From NCBI RefSeq assembly GCF_003024195.1, contig NZ_KZ679043.1, positions 248,001-312,000 on the forward strand: DNA of 64,000 bases, read 5' to 3'. Shown here in pieces: positions 53,610-62,548 of this stretch; position 1 is the stretch's first letter; each line of letters begins with the position of its first letter. Position numbers and translations under genes: made by a program. This stretch comes from Streptomyces dioscori. GTDB taxonomy: Bacteria; Actinomycetota; Actinomycetes; Streptomycetales; Streptomycetaceae. The notes under the pieces are model-generated. The model was not told the DNA's origin and did no database searches. It saw only the letters and a list, made by a program, of their open reading frames with translations.

Positions 53610-55712
53610 TCAGCGCTGGGCTGCGGCGATCGATTCCCGGGCGACGTTCGCGACGTTCTCGGCAGTGAAGCCGAACTCCTGGAAGAGGACCTTGCCGTCG
53701 GCCGAAGCACCGAAGTGCTCCAGGGAAACGATGCGGCCCGCGTCCCCGACGAAGCGGTGCCAGGTCAGACCGATACCGGCCTCGACCGCGACCCGCGCCT
53801 TCACGGACGGGGGAAGCACCGAGTCCCGGTACCCCTGGTCCTGCTCGTCGAACCACTCCACGCACGGCACGGACACGACCCGCGTCGGGGTGCCGGCCGC
53901 CTGCAGCTGCTCACGTGCCTCGACGGCCACGTGGACCTCGGAACCGGTGGCGATGAGGATGACCTCGGGCTCGGCGCTCTGCCCGTCGGACCCCTCGGCC
54001 TCGAAGAGCACGTAGGCGCCCTTCGTCGCGTCCTCGTTGGCGTCGTACGTCGGTACGCCCTGACGGGTCAGCGCCAGACCGTGCGGTGCGCCCTTGCCGA
54101 AGACCTTCGTGTAGCGGCGCAGGATCTCGCGCCACGCGATCGCGGTCTCGTTGGCGTCGGCCGGGCGCACGACGTTCAGGCCCGGGATGGCGCGCAGCGA
54201 GGCCAGGTGCTCGACCGGCTGGTGGGTCGGGCCGTCCTCGCCGAGACCGATGGAGTCGTGCGTCCACACGTACGTCACCGGCAGGTGCATCAGCGCGGAG
54301 AGGCGTACCGCGTTGCGCATGTAGTCGGAGAACACCAGGAAGGTGCCCCCGTAGATACGGGTGTTGCCGTGCAGCGCGATGCCGTTCATCTCCGCGGCCA
54401 TGGAGTGCTCGCGGATGCCGAAGTGGATCGTGCGGCCGTACGGGTCCGCCTCCGGCAGCGGGTTGTCCGCCGGGAGGAAGGACGACGTCTTGTCGATCGT
54501 CGTGTTGTTCGAGCCCGCGAGGTCGGCCGAGCCGCCCCACAGCTCGGGGACGACCGCGCCGAGCGCCTGGAGGACCTTGCCGGACGCGGCACGCGTGGCG
54601 ACGCCCTTGCCCGTCTCGAAGACCGGGAGCTTCTCCTCCCAGCCGGCCGGCAGCTCGCCCGCGGCGATGCGGTCGAACTCGGCGGCGCGCTCCGGGTTGG
54701 CGGTCCGCCACGCGGCGAAGCCCTTCTCCCACTCGGCCTTGGCCTCACGGCCGCGGTCGAGTGCCTTGCGGGAGTGCGCCAGCACCTCGTCGGCGACCTC
54801 GAAGGACTTCTCCGGGTCGAAGCCGAGGACCCGCTTGGTGGCCGCGACCTCGTCGTCGCCGAGCGCCGAGCCGTGCGCGGCCTCGGTGTTCTGCGCGTTC
54901 GGGGCGGGCCAGGCGATGATCGAGCGCATCGCGATGAACGACGGCCTGTCCGTGACGGCCTTCGCGGCCTCGATCGCCGCGTACAGGGCGGCCGGGTTGA
55001 GGTCGCCGTTCTCCTGCGGCTCCACGCGCTGGACGTGCCAGCCGTACGCCTCGTACCGCTTGGGGGTGTCCTCGGAGACGGCCGTCTCGGTGTCGCCCTC
55101 GATCGAGATGTGGTTGTCGTCCCACAGCAGGACCAGGTTGCCGAGCTTCTGGTGGCCCGCCATCGAGGACGCCTCGCCGGAGATGCCCTCCTGGAGACAG
55201 CCGTCACCGGCGATCGCGAAGATGAAGTGGTCGAACGGGGAGGTGCCGGGGGCCGCCTCCGGGTCGAACAGACCGCGCTCGTAGCGGGCGGCCATCGCCA
55301 TGCCCACCGCGTTCGCGACACCCTGGCCGAGCGGCCCGGTCGTCGTCTCCACACCGGTGGTGTGCCCGTACTCGGGGTGTCCCGGGGTCTTCGAACCCCA
55401 CGTCCTGAACGACTTCAGGTCGTCCAGTTCCAGACCGAAGCCGGCCAGGTACAGCTGCGTGTAGAGAGTCAGGGACGAATGGCCGGCGGACAGCACGAAG
55501 CGGTCGCGGCCGGTCCAGTCGGCGTCCGCCGGGTCGTGCCGCATCACCTTCTGGAAGAGGGTGTACGCGGCTGGCGCCAGACTCATCGCCGTACCCGGAT
55601 GGCCGTTGCCGACCTTCTGTACGGCGTCGGCGGCCAGGATGCGGGCGGTGTCGACCGCCCGCTGGTCCAATTCGGTCCACTCGATGTCTGTTGTGGTCGG
55701 CTTGGTGCTCAC
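53610..55712 (-). CDS. tkt: Transketolase
   Basis: Thiamine-diphosphate enzyme moving two-carbon units between sugar phosphates. The 700 residues contain the TPP motif GDGCLQEGISGEASSMAGHQKLGNLVLLWDDNHISIEGDT, the active-site glutamate region GIREHSMAAEMNGIALHG, and the His residues of NGHPGTAMSLAP and PEYGHTTGVETTTGPLGQG. GTG 55712 follows GAGGAGCCCTGACCCAGG. First gene of the tkt-tal-zwf-opcA-pgl operon. Confidence 0.98.
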   Translation of the reverse strand: MSTKPTTTDIEWTELDQRAVDTARILAADAVQKVGNGHPGTAMSLAPAAYTLFQKVMRHDPADADWTGRDRFVLSAGHSSLTLYTQLYLAGFGLELDDLKSFRTWGSKTPGHPEYGHTTGVETTTGPLGQGVANAVGMAMAARYERGLFDPEAAPGTSPFDHFIFAIAGDGCLQEGISGEASSMAGHQKLGNLVLLWDDNHISIEGDTETAVSEDTPKRYEAYGWHVQRVEPQENGDLNPAALYAAIEAAKAVTDRPSFIAMRSIIAWPAPNAQNTEAAHGSALGDDEVAATKRVLGFDPEKSFEVADEVLAHSRKALDRGREAKAEWEKGFAAWRTANPERAAEFDRIAAGELPAGWEEKLPVFETGKGVATRAASGKVLQALGAVVPELWGGSADLAGSNNTTIDKTSSFLPADNPLPEADPYGRTIHFGIREHSMAAEMNGIALHGNTRIYGGTFLVFSDYMRNAVRLSALMHLPVTYVWTHDSIGLGEDGPTHQPVEHLASLRAIPGLNVVRPADANETAIAWREILRRYTKVFGKGAPHGLALTRQGVPTYDANEDATKGAYVLFEAEGSDGQSAEPEVILIATGSEVHVAVEAREQLQAAGTPTRVVSVPCVEWFDEQDQGYRDSVLPPSVKARVAVEAGIGLTWHRFVGDAGRIVSLEHFGASADGKVLFQEFGFTAENVANVARESIAAAQR

Positions 55713-56073
55713 CCTGGGTCAGGGCTCCTCTCCACATGTTGCACATGTCGAATGCCGGTGCACGTGGCGCCCACCGGCTCGCTGTCGAGCCTACCCCCGT
55801 GGCAACGCGCATTTTTTCGAGTCATTCCAGACTGCCGGGACTTGCCCTCTTCCGCCTCCCGACCGGCGGGTTCCGTATTCGGCAAGTGAATACGGAGCAC
55901 GTCATCCGACTGCTCAATCCGAAGGCGATCAGTCCTTCGCGAGACCCTTTCAACACGAGCGGACCCCCGCCGAGGCCGGGGTCTGGGCAACGTCTACAGT
56001 GGCGTGGTACGCGCGAGCCTTTACCGGGAGTTCACACTCGGGGCTCGCTGGGATGTCTCTGTCAGGGGTGTGC
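55713..56073. other. 361-bp divergent control region between tkt and ctaB
   Basis: It contains two dyads. ACATGT-TGC-ACATGT (55734-55748) lies 22-36 bp upstream of the tkt start. TCCGTATTC-N7-GAATACGGA (55872-55896) lies near the middle. On the plus strand a TACAGT (55995-56000) could be the -10 of the ctaB promoter. No gene is supported here. Confidence 0.5.
55872..55896. promoter_or_regulatory. 25-bp dyad between tkt and ctaB
   Basis: TCCGTATTC (55872-55880), seven bases, GAATACGGA (55888-55896): perfect 9-bp arms in an otherwise structureless region. A plausible site for a dimeric regulator acting on either side; the factor is unknown. Confidence 0.55.
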
Positions 56074-57024
56074 GTGACGGCCGTTGAATCCCGTCCAGCG
56101 GGAGTAGTCGGTGGGACGAGTCAGGGCACGAACCACCGGCCGTTCGGGGCCCGGGTCATGGCGTTCGTCGCTCTTACGAAGCCGCGGATCATCGAACTGC
56201 TGCTGATCACCACCGTGCCGGTGATGTTCCTGGCGCAGCAGGGGGTGCCCGACCTGAAGCTGGTGCTGCTCACCTGCCTCGGCGGATACCTCTCCGCCGG
56301 TGGCGCCAACGCGCTGAACATGTACATCGACCGTGACATCGACGCGCTCATGGAACGTACGTCGCAGCGCCCGCTCGTCACCGGCATGGTGAGCCCCCGC
56401 GAGTGCCTCGCCTTCGGCATCACGCTCGCCGTGGTCTCCACCCTCCTGTTCGGCCTCACCGTCAACTGGCTGTCCGCCTGGCTGTCGCTGGGGGCCCTCC
56501 TCTTCTACGTCGTCGTCTACACGATGATCCTCAAACGGCGTACGTCGCAGAACATCGTGTGGGGCGGGATCGCCGGCTGCCTGCCCGTCCTCATCGGCTG
56601 GTCGTCCGTCACGAACTCCATGTCATGGGCGCCGGTCATCCTCTTCCTCGTCATGTTCTTCTGGACGCCGCCGCACTACTGGCCGCTGTCCATGAAGGTG
56701 AAGGACGACTACGCGCGCGTGGGCGTGCCGATGCTGCCCGTCGTCGCCTCCAACAAGGTCGTCGCGCGGCAGATCGTCCTCTACAGCTGGGCCATGGTCG
56801 GGGTCTCCCTGCTGCTCACTCCGCTGGGGTACACCGGGTGGTTCTACACGGTCGTCGCCGTGGTGACGGGGGCGTTCTGGCTGTGGGAGGCGCACGGGTT
56901 GCAGGCTCGGGCCAAGGGCGGGGCCGTGGGGGCGAAGCTGAAGGAGATGCGGCTGTTCCACTGGTCGATCACCTATGTGTCGCTGCTGTTCGTGGCGGTT
57001 GCGGTGGACCCCTTCCTGCGGTGA
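56074..57024 (+). CDS. ctaB: Heme O synthase (protoheme IX farnesyltransferase)
   Basis: An integral membrane prenyltransferase that farnesylates heme B to heme O for cytochrome aa3 oxidase. The 316 residues have about nine helices and the UbiA motifs NMYIDRDIDALMERTSQRPL (first Asp-rich motif) and KDDYARVGVPMLP (second). GTG 56074 gives VTAVESRPAG, the usual start; the frame is open far upstream but there it lacks coding character. ctaA (heme A synthase) is 3 kb away on the other strand. Confidence 0.96.
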   Translation: MTAVESRPAGVVGGTSQGTNHRPFGARVMAFVALTKPRIIELLLITTVPVMFLAQQGVPDLKLVLLTCLGGYLSAGGANALNMYIDRDIDALMERTSQRPLVTGMVSPRECLAFGITLAVVSTLLFGLTVNWLSAWLSLGALLFYVVVYTMILKRRTSQNIVWGGIAGCLPVLIGWSSVTNSMSWAPVILFLVMFFWTPPHYWPLSMKVKDDYARVGVPMLPVVASNKVVARQIVLYSWAMVGVSLLLTPLGYTGWFYTVVAVVTGAFWLWEAHGLQARAKGGAVGAKLKEMRLFHWSITYVSLLFVAVAVDPFLR

Positions 57025-57082
57025 CGCTCCGCGTGAGGGCGGGTGGGGTGCGTTGTCGGGTGCCGGCCCGTCGTGGCTGGTC

Positions 57083-57164
57083 GCGCAGTTCCCCGCGCCC
57101 CTAAAAGATTGCGCCGTTCCCCGCGCCCCTGAAGGCAAAAGATTGCGCCGTTCCCCGCGCCCCT
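57083..57164 (+). repeat. Three forward copies of the GCGC(A/C)GTTCCCCGCGCCCCT element
   Basis: Copies at 57083-57102, 57111-57130 and 57145-57164, the last two preceded by AAAAGATT. Unlike other clusters, no reverse copy lies in the same gap. A partial reverse core (AGGGGCGCGGGG, 57572-57583) sits just after the next gene. Confidence 0.85.
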
Positions 57165-57216
57165 GGTTGTGGGGGTGGGCGTCGCCATCTGGGCTACCCG
57201 TCGGTAGCATCCTGGT

Positions 57217-57573
57217 ATGGCAGACATCCAGCAGGTTGACGAGGGCGCGGGCGCCGAGCCGGACGCCAAGGTCGAGCGGCGTACCGCCAAGCTCGTCAAG
57301 CAGATTTCCTCGTTCGTCGAGGCTCATGGCGGGGCCGAGGGGCAGATCGCGTATCTCGGGCAGAAGGGTGCCCGGATCGTGCTCGTGGGCGAGGACGGTG
57401 AGTGGGGCGACCTCGTGGCCCCCACCTACGCCCTCGCCGAGGAAGCCGTGAAGCAGTCCGGCATCACCGTCCACGAGGACTTCGACGGCGACTTCGCCAA
57501 CAAGGTCAGGACGGGCCCGTACGAGTGGACCCGCATGGCGGGCATCCAGGTGGGCGGCCCCAAGCCCCGTTAG
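57217..57573 (+). CDS. Conserved actinobacterial protein of unknown function
   Basis: A 118-residue soluble protein: MADIQQVDEGAGAEPDAKVERRTAKLVKQISSFVEAHGG, then alternating strands and helices (GARIVLVGEDGEWGDLVAPTYALAEEAVKQSGITVHEDF). No recognisable catalytic motif. Good start context and codon use. It is flanked by the ctaB 3' repeats and an amidohydrolase-family gene. Function unknown. Confidence 0.75.
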   Translation: MADIQQVDEGAGAEPDAKVERRTAKLVKQISSFVEAHGGAEGQIAYLGQKGARIVLVGEDGEWGDLVAPTYALAEEAVKQSGITVHEDFDGDFANKVRTGPYEWTRMAGIQVGGPKPR

Positions 57574-57702
57574 GGGCGCGGGGCTGTGACATGTGCGGCT
57601 CCGCCGCGTGGGCGCGGCCGGCCACGACGCACCCGCACCCGACAACGCACCTCCCCCGTTAAGCCCTGCAACCAGGCGGAGCCACACGTGGGGGAGGTCC
57701 GG

Positions 57703-58809
57703 ATGATCGAAACGCCGTCGCTGGTGGACCAGTACTGCCACGGCGTACTGCGGACGGAGCTGGGCCTCGGCACCTTCGAGGCCCACCTGGCGCGCGGCGA
57801 GGGCCCACCCGCCGCCGGCACCACGTTCTTCGACACCCAGACCGGTTTCGCCGTACGCCGCTGGTGCCCCCCGCTGCTCGGCCTCGAACCGCACTGCCCG
57901 CCCGCGCGCTATCTGGCCCGCCGCCGGGAGCTCGGCGTTCTGGAGGCGGGCCGCAAGCTGTTGCGGGGGAGCGGCATCACGACGTATCTGGTCGACACCG
58001 GGCTGCCGGGTGACCTGACCGGCCCCGGCGAGATGGCCTCCACGGGCGCCGCCGACGCCCACGAGATCGTCCGGCTCGAACTGCTCGCCGAGCAGGTCGC
58101 CGACACCTCCGGCACCGTCGAGTCGTTCCTCGCCAACCTCGCCGAGTCGGTGCACGGGGCCGCCGCGACCGCCGTGGCCTTCACCTCCGTGGCGGGCGTA
58201 CGGCACGGTCTCGCGCTCGCGCCCGAACCGCCGGGACCCGGCGAGGTGCGGGGCGCCGCGGGCCGCTGGCTGGCGGGCCGCCGGGTGGGCGGCGCGCTGA
58301 GCGATCCGGTGCTGCTCAGGCATCTGCTCTGGATCGCCGTCGCCTCCGGCCGCCCGCTCCAGTTGCACGCGGGCCTCGGCGAGCCCGGACTGCGCATCGA
58401 CCGCACCGACCCGGTCCTGCTCTCCGACTTCGCCCGCGCCACGGCCGGGCTCGGCACCGACCTGGTGCTGCTGCACGGCTACCCGTACCACCGGCACGCG
58501 GCGCATCTCGCCGGAGTGTTCCCGCACGTGTACGCCGATCTGGGCGCCGCGCTCGTGCGGACCGGCGCGCGGGCGGCGGCCGTGCTCTCCGAGATCCTGG
58601 AGCTCGCCCCCTTCGGCAAGCTCCTGTTCTCCAGCGGGGCCCACGGCCTGCCCGAACTCCATGTGGTCGGCGCACGTCTCTTCCGTGAGGCGCTCGCCCG
58701 GGTGCTCGGCGCCTGGGTGGCCGAGGGCGCCTGGTCCCTGGTCGACGCGCAGCGGGTCGCGGGACTGATCGCGGCGGGCAACGCGAAACGGGTGTACGGA
58801 GTGGAGTGA
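57703..58809 (+). CDS. Amidohydrolase-family (TIM-barrel) protein
   Basis: A 368-residue protein resembling the amidohydrolase-related family (amidohydro_2, FluG N-domain-like). It starts with DQYCHGVLRTELG (first His) and shows the motifs GRPLQLHAGLGEPGLRIDR, LVLLHGYPYHRHAAHLAGVFPHVYADLG and LLFSSGAHGLPELHVVGARLFREAL, which supply histidines and an acid in the expected order. The usual terminal Asp is not obvious in the last motif. ATG 57703 has GGGGGAGG upstream. Substrate unknown; it runs into the nucleotidyltransferase-like gene. Confidence 0.78.
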   Translation: MIETPSLVDQYCHGVLRTELGLGTFEAHLARGEGPPAAGTTFFDTQTGFAVRRWCPPLLGLEPHCPPARYLARRRELGVLEAGRKLLRGSGITTYLVDTGLPGDLTGPGEMASTGAADAHEIVRLELLAEQVADTSGTVESFLANLAESVHGAAATAVAFTSVAGVRHGLALAPEPPGPGEVRGAAGRWLAGRRVGGALSDPVLLRHLLWIAVASGRPLQLHAGLGEPGLRIDRTDPVLLSDFARATAGLGTDLVLLHGYPYHRHAAHLAGVFPHVYADLGAALVRTGARAAAVLSEILELAPFGKLLFSSGAHGLPELHVVGARLFREALARVLGAWVAEGAWSLVDAQRVAGLIAAGNAKRVYGVE

Positions 58810-58827
58810 GGTGCACAGACTGGCCGC

Positions 58828-59604
58828 ATGACTCGCAGCGACGCGACCGACCGGCTCCTCGACCGCTTCCGTACCGAAGTGCGCGGCCTCGGCCCCGTGG
58901 CCGTGTGGGCACACGGCTCGCTCGGCTGCGTGGGCGGCGACGACTACCAGGAGGGCCGCAGCGACCTGGACCTGATCGTGGTCCTGGACGGCCCGGTCGC
59001 CCCGCGTACGGTCTGGCGGGTGGCCCGGCTGCACGCCCGTCTGCGCGGTGAACCGCTCGTCGCCAAGCTGCACTGCAGCTATCTGACACCCGGGACGGCG
59101 GCCGATCCGGAGCGGCGGCACCTCACCTGGGCACACCGGCAGCTCTTCAAGCGGCCCATCACCCCGGTGACCCGGCGCGAACTGCACTCCTTCGGGCTGG
59201 TCCTGTCCGGCGAGCGGCCCGACACCCTGCTGCCGCCGGTGACGGACGGCGAACTCGCCGCGTTCGTTGTCCGGGACCAGCGGGACTTCTGGCGCCGCGA
59301 GGTGGACCGTACGAGCAACTGGACCCAGGACGCGTGGGTGGACGTCGGGATGACCACGCACGCGCGTGCCGCGGTCACGCTGAAGGACGGACGGCTGATC
59401 ACCAAGCGCGCGGCCCTGGACCTGCTGCCCGAACTTGGCGCGCCCGTGGAGGTGGTCGCGGACATCCGCGGGCGGCGCTACCCGGAGCCGGGGGCACCGC
59501 TGCGGGAGGTCCGGGAGATCCAGGCGTGGGCGGCCCGCAGAGGGCAGCTGACCAGGGAGTTCCTCGGCCCGGCGATCGACCGCCTCGTGGCCGCGTACAC
59601 GTGA
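58828..59604 (+). CDS. Nucleotidyltransferase-like protein
   Basis: A 258-residue protein with the minimal nucleotidyltransferase signature: AHGSLGCVGGDDYQEGRSDLDLIVVLDG, i.e. hG[GS] followed by a D-x-D (residues 29-52). The rest is helical. Similar to the aminoglycoside adenylyltransferase-like or MNT families, but the C-terminal domain is not one I recognise. It begins 18 bp after the amidohydrolase stop, so the two are likely co-transcribed. Substrate unknown; a resistance role is speculative. Confidence 0.7.
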   Translation: MTRSDATDRLLDRFRTEVRGLGPVAVWAHGSLGCVGGDDYQEGRSDLDLIVVLDGPVAPRTVWRVARLHARLRGEPLVAKLHCSYLTPGTAADPERRHLTWAHRQLFKRPITPVTRRELHSFGLVLSGERPDTLLPPVTDGELAAFVVRDQRDFWRREVDRTSNWTQDAWVDVGMTTHARAAVTLKDGRLITKRAALDLLPELGAPVEVVADIRGRRYPEPGAPLREVREIQAWAARRGQLTREFLGPAIDRLVAAYT

Positions 59605-59615
59605 GCTGTGACGGG

Positions 59616-60623
59616 TCAGGTGCGGCTGAGCGCCGACTCCGTCGACTGGCCCGGCAGGTCCGCGACGGTCTCCGGGCGTTCCCGCAGCGACAGCAGGACG
59701 CGGAGCGTGGCGATCCACACCAGGCAGGAGCCGAACATGTGGAGGCCGACCAGGACCTCCGGCAGATCGGTGAAGTACTGGACGTAGCCGATGGCGCCCT
59801 GGGCGAGGAGCACCAGGAAGAGGTCGCGGGTGCGGTGCAGGGGGCCCCGGGGCGCGTCGACGGCCTTGAGGACGAACCACAGGGCGAAGGTCAGCGTCAC
59901 CACGATCCAGGCCAGGACGGCATGCAGCTTGGTGACGTTCTCCCAGTTCAGCGGGATGCGGTGGACCTCGCTCGAATCGCCGGCGTGCGGTCCCGCGCCG
60001 GTGACGACCGTGCCCACCGCGATCAGCAGGACGGTGGCGGTGACGAGGATCCACGCCATCTGCAGCACCGGCTTGCCGACCAGCGGACGGGGTGCGTCGT
60101 CACCCTCCCGGGTGCGCTGCCACATCACCGTGGCGACGGCGATCAGCGCGGTGGACAGGAGGAAGTGCGCGGCGACCGTGTACGGGTTCAGGCCGACGAG
60201 GACGACGACCCCGCCGAGGACCGCGTTGCTCATGACGACCCAGAACTGCGTCCAGCCGAGCCGGGTGAGGCTGCGCCGGTACGGCTTCTGCGAGCGCGCG
60301 GCGATGATCGCCCAGCCGACCGCGGCGCACAGCACGTACGTCAGCATGCGGTTGCCGAACTCGATGACGCCGTGCACGCCCATCTCGCTCGTCGTGGTGA
60401 GCGAGTCGTCGGTGCACTTGGGCCAGGTCGGGCAGCCGAGGCCCGAGCCGGTCAGCCGGACGGCACCACCGGTCACCACGATCAGCACCGCCATGACGAG
60501 CGCGGCGAGAGCGGCGCGCTGGACCGTCCGGGGGGACGGGGTCCAGCGCCCTGCGATGAAGGCGAGCGGGTTGCGCACGGCTTGAGCGGCGTCCGCTCGG
60601 GTCACGTTCGGCACGGGCTCCAT
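59616..60623 (-). CDS. ctaA: Heme A synthase
   Basis: Oxidises heme O to heme A for cytochrome aa3. The 335-residue membrane protein has eight helices and the conserved histidines: HGVIEFGNRML, AHFLLSTALIAV, KLHAVLAWIVV and GLHMFGSCLVW, plus TGSGLGCPTWPKC with the paired cysteine region. ATG 60623 (MEPVPNVTRADAAQAVRNPLAF) is preferred to an upstream start at 60683. Pairs functionally with ctaB. Confidence 0.95.
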   Translation of the reverse strand: MEPVPNVTRADAAQAVRNPLAFIAGRWTPSPRTVQRAALAALVMAVLIVVTGGAVRLTGSGLGCPTWPKCTDDSLTTTSEMGVHGVIEFGNRMLTYVLCAAVGWAIIAARSQKPYRRSLTRLGWTQFWVVMSNAVLGGVVVLVGLNPYTVAAHFLLSTALIAVATVMWQRTREGDDAPRPLVGKPVLQMAWILVTATVLLIAVGTVVTGAGPHAGDSSEVHRIPLNWENVTKLHAVLAWIVVTLTFALWFVLKAVDAPRGPLHRTRDLFLVLLAQGAIGYVQYFTDLPEVLVGLHMFGSCLVWIATLRVLLSLRERPETVADLPGQSTESALSRT

Positions 60624-60744
60624 CGTAGAGGGCTGCTTGTGCACGCGTTCACGAGGCCCCTCCGGGCCGCCGCGTGCCGTCACTCCCGCCGTTCCCTCCC
60701 GGCTGTCACCTGCGGCTGTCGCTCCCGGCCGTTCCGTCCGGCCG

Positions 60745-61560
60745 TCACTCCCAGCGGAAGAACCGGCCGGCCGCCGCCAGGCCCAGAGCCGCCCACACGG
60801 CCAGGATCCCGAGGTTGCCCCAGGGCATCCCGGCGCCGTGCTGGAGCACGTCCCGCAGCCCCTCCGAGAGGGCCGAGATCGGCAGTAGACCGAGGACGTC
60901 CTGCGCCCCCTGCGGGAACTTGTCCAGTGAAACGATCACTCCGCCGCCGATGAGCAGCAGCAGGAAGACCAGGTTCGCGGCGGCCAGGGTGGCCTCCGCC
61001 TTCAGCGTCCCCGCCATCAGCAGACCGAGCCCCGAGAACGCGGCCGTGCCCAGGACCAGCAGGAGCAGCACGGCGAACGGGTTGCCGTGCGGCGACCAGC
61101 CCAGCGCGAGGGCGATCACCGTCACGAGGATCACCTGGAGGATCTCCGTGACCAGCACGGACAGGCTCTTGGCCGTCATCAGGCCCCAGCGGGGCAGCGG
61201 GGAGACGGCGAGCCGCTTCAGCACGCCGTACCGCCGCTCGAAGCCCGTCGCGATCGCCTGGCCGGTGAACGCCGTCGACATCACGGCCAGCGCCAGGATG
61301 CCCGGCGCCAGGAAGTCCACGGCCTTGCCGTCACCGGTGTCGACGATGTCCACCGCGCTGAACAGCACGAGCAGCAGCGTCGGGATGATCACCGTGAGCA
61401 GCAGTTGCTCGCCGTTGCGCAGCAGCATCTTCGTTTCGAGGACCGCCTGTGCCGCGATCATGCGGGGCAGCGGGGCCGCTCCCGGCCTCGGCGCGTAGGT
61501 GCCCGCGGCCGTCGATCGGGCGCCGGCCGCCGCTCCCGTTCCCGTCGTTTCCGCGCTCAT
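60745..61560 (-). CDS. ABC-2 type transporter permease
   Basis: A 271-residue permease with six helices and the ABC-2 layout: GFERRYGVLKRLAVSPLPRWGLMTAKSLSVLV as the contact loop and LGLLMAGTLKAEATLAAANLVFLLLLIGGGVIV later. With the ATPase upstream it forms an exporter, often of drugs or lipids. ATG 61560 overlaps the ATPase stop (ATGA). Confidence 0.93.
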   Translation of the reverse strand: MSAETTGTGAAAGARSTAAGTYAPRPGAAPLPRMIAAQAVLETKMLLRNGEQLLLTVIIPTLLLVLFSAVDIVDTGDGKAVDFLAPGILALAVMSTAFTGQAIATGFERRYGVLKRLAVSPLPRWGLMTAKSLSVLVTEILQVILVTVIALALGWSPHGNPFAVLLLLVLGTAAFSGLGLLMAGTLKAEATLAAANLVFLLLLIGGGVIVSLDKFPQGAQDVLGLLPISALSEGLRDVLQHGAGMPWGNLGILAVWAALGLAAAGRFFRWE

Positions 61561-62480
61561 CCGCGCAGCTCCTTACCGGTGAGCTCCAAGAAGACGTCCT
61601 CCAGGGTGTGCCGCTCCACGGAGATCTTCTCCGGCATCACGCCGTGCTGGGCGCACCAGCTCGTGACGGTGGCGAGCAGCTGCGGGTCGATCTTGCCGCC
61701 CACCCGGTACGAGCCCGGGGTCAGCTCGACCGCCGTGGAGTCCGCCGGGAGGGCCTTGAGGAGGGAGGCCACGTCCAGACCGGGCCGCCCGCCGAACCGC
61801 AGGGTGTTCTCGGCGCCGCCGCGGCACAGCTCCTCCGGGGAGCCCTGGGCGATGACCCGGCCGGCGTCGATGATCGCCACGTCGTCGGCGAGCTGCTCGG
61901 CCTCGTCCATGTGGTGCGTGGTCAGGATCACCGAGACCCCGTCGGCGCGCAGCTCACGGACGAGTTCCCAGGTGGCCCGGCGTGCCTGGGGGTCGAGGCC
62001 CGCGGTCGGCTCGTCCAGGAAGACCAGCTCGGGGCGTCCGACCACGGCCATGGCGAGTGCGAGGCGCTGCTGCTGCCCGCCGGACAGTCGCCGGTACGTG
62101 GTCCGGCCGCAGCTGCCGAGACCCAGGCGCTCGATGAGGGCGGCCACGTCCAGCGGATGTGCGTGCAGCCTGGCCACGTGCTTGAGCATCTCGTCGGCGC
62201 GGGCGCCGGAGTAGACGCCGCCGGACTGGAGCATCACACCGATCCGGGGGCGCAGGGCCGAGGCCTCGCGCACCGGGTCGAGGCCGAGCACCCGGACCGT
62301 TCCGGCGTCGGGGCGGCGGTAGCCCTCGCAGCTCTCGACGGTGGTCGTCTTGCCCGCGCCGTTGGGGCCGAGTACGGCCGTGATGCCCGCCCGGGCCACC
62401 AGATCCAGGCCGTCCACGGCGGTCTTCCCGCCGTAACGCTTCACCAGACCGCTGACCTGGACGACGGGGTCACTTCGCAT
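61557..62480 (-). CDS. ABC-2 exporter ATP-binding protein
   Basis: A 307-residue DrrA-like ATPase. Walker A GPNGAGKTTT, signature LSGGQQQRLALAMA, Walker B LVFLDEPTAGLDPQ, H-loop TTHHMDEA, and a C-terminal regulatory tail, all canonical. ATG 62480 is chosen; a GTG at 62492 would add four residues. Neighbouring text CACTTCGCATGG is directly repeated 19-20 bp apart over the start. Substrate of the exporter unknown. Confidence 0.94.
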   Translation of the reverse strand: MRSDPVVQVSGLVKRYGGKTAVDGLDLVARAGITAVLGPNGAGKTTTVESCEGYRRPDAGTVRVLGLDPVREASALRPRIGVMLQSGGVYSGARADEMLKHVARLHAHPLDVAALIERLGLGSCGRTTYRRLSGGQQQRLALAMAVVGRPELVFLDEPTAGLDPQARRATWELVRELRADGVSVILTTHHMDEAEQLADDVAIIDAGRVIAQGSPEELCRGGAENTLRFGGRPGLDVASLLKALPADSTAVELTPGSYRVGGKIDPQLLATVTSWCAQHGVMPEKISVERHTLEDVFLELTGKELRG

Positions 62481-62548
62481 GGGCGGCCTCACTTCGCATG
62501 GTCGCCAAGTCTAGGGACGGCCGGGCGGGCGCATGAGGGCGGGGCGCG

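Noticed and set aside
56623..60054. 1143-residue frame on the minus strand over ctaB to the nucleotidyltransferase-like gene
   Set aside because: It covers three or more plus-strand genes with good motifs and has no recognisable domain.
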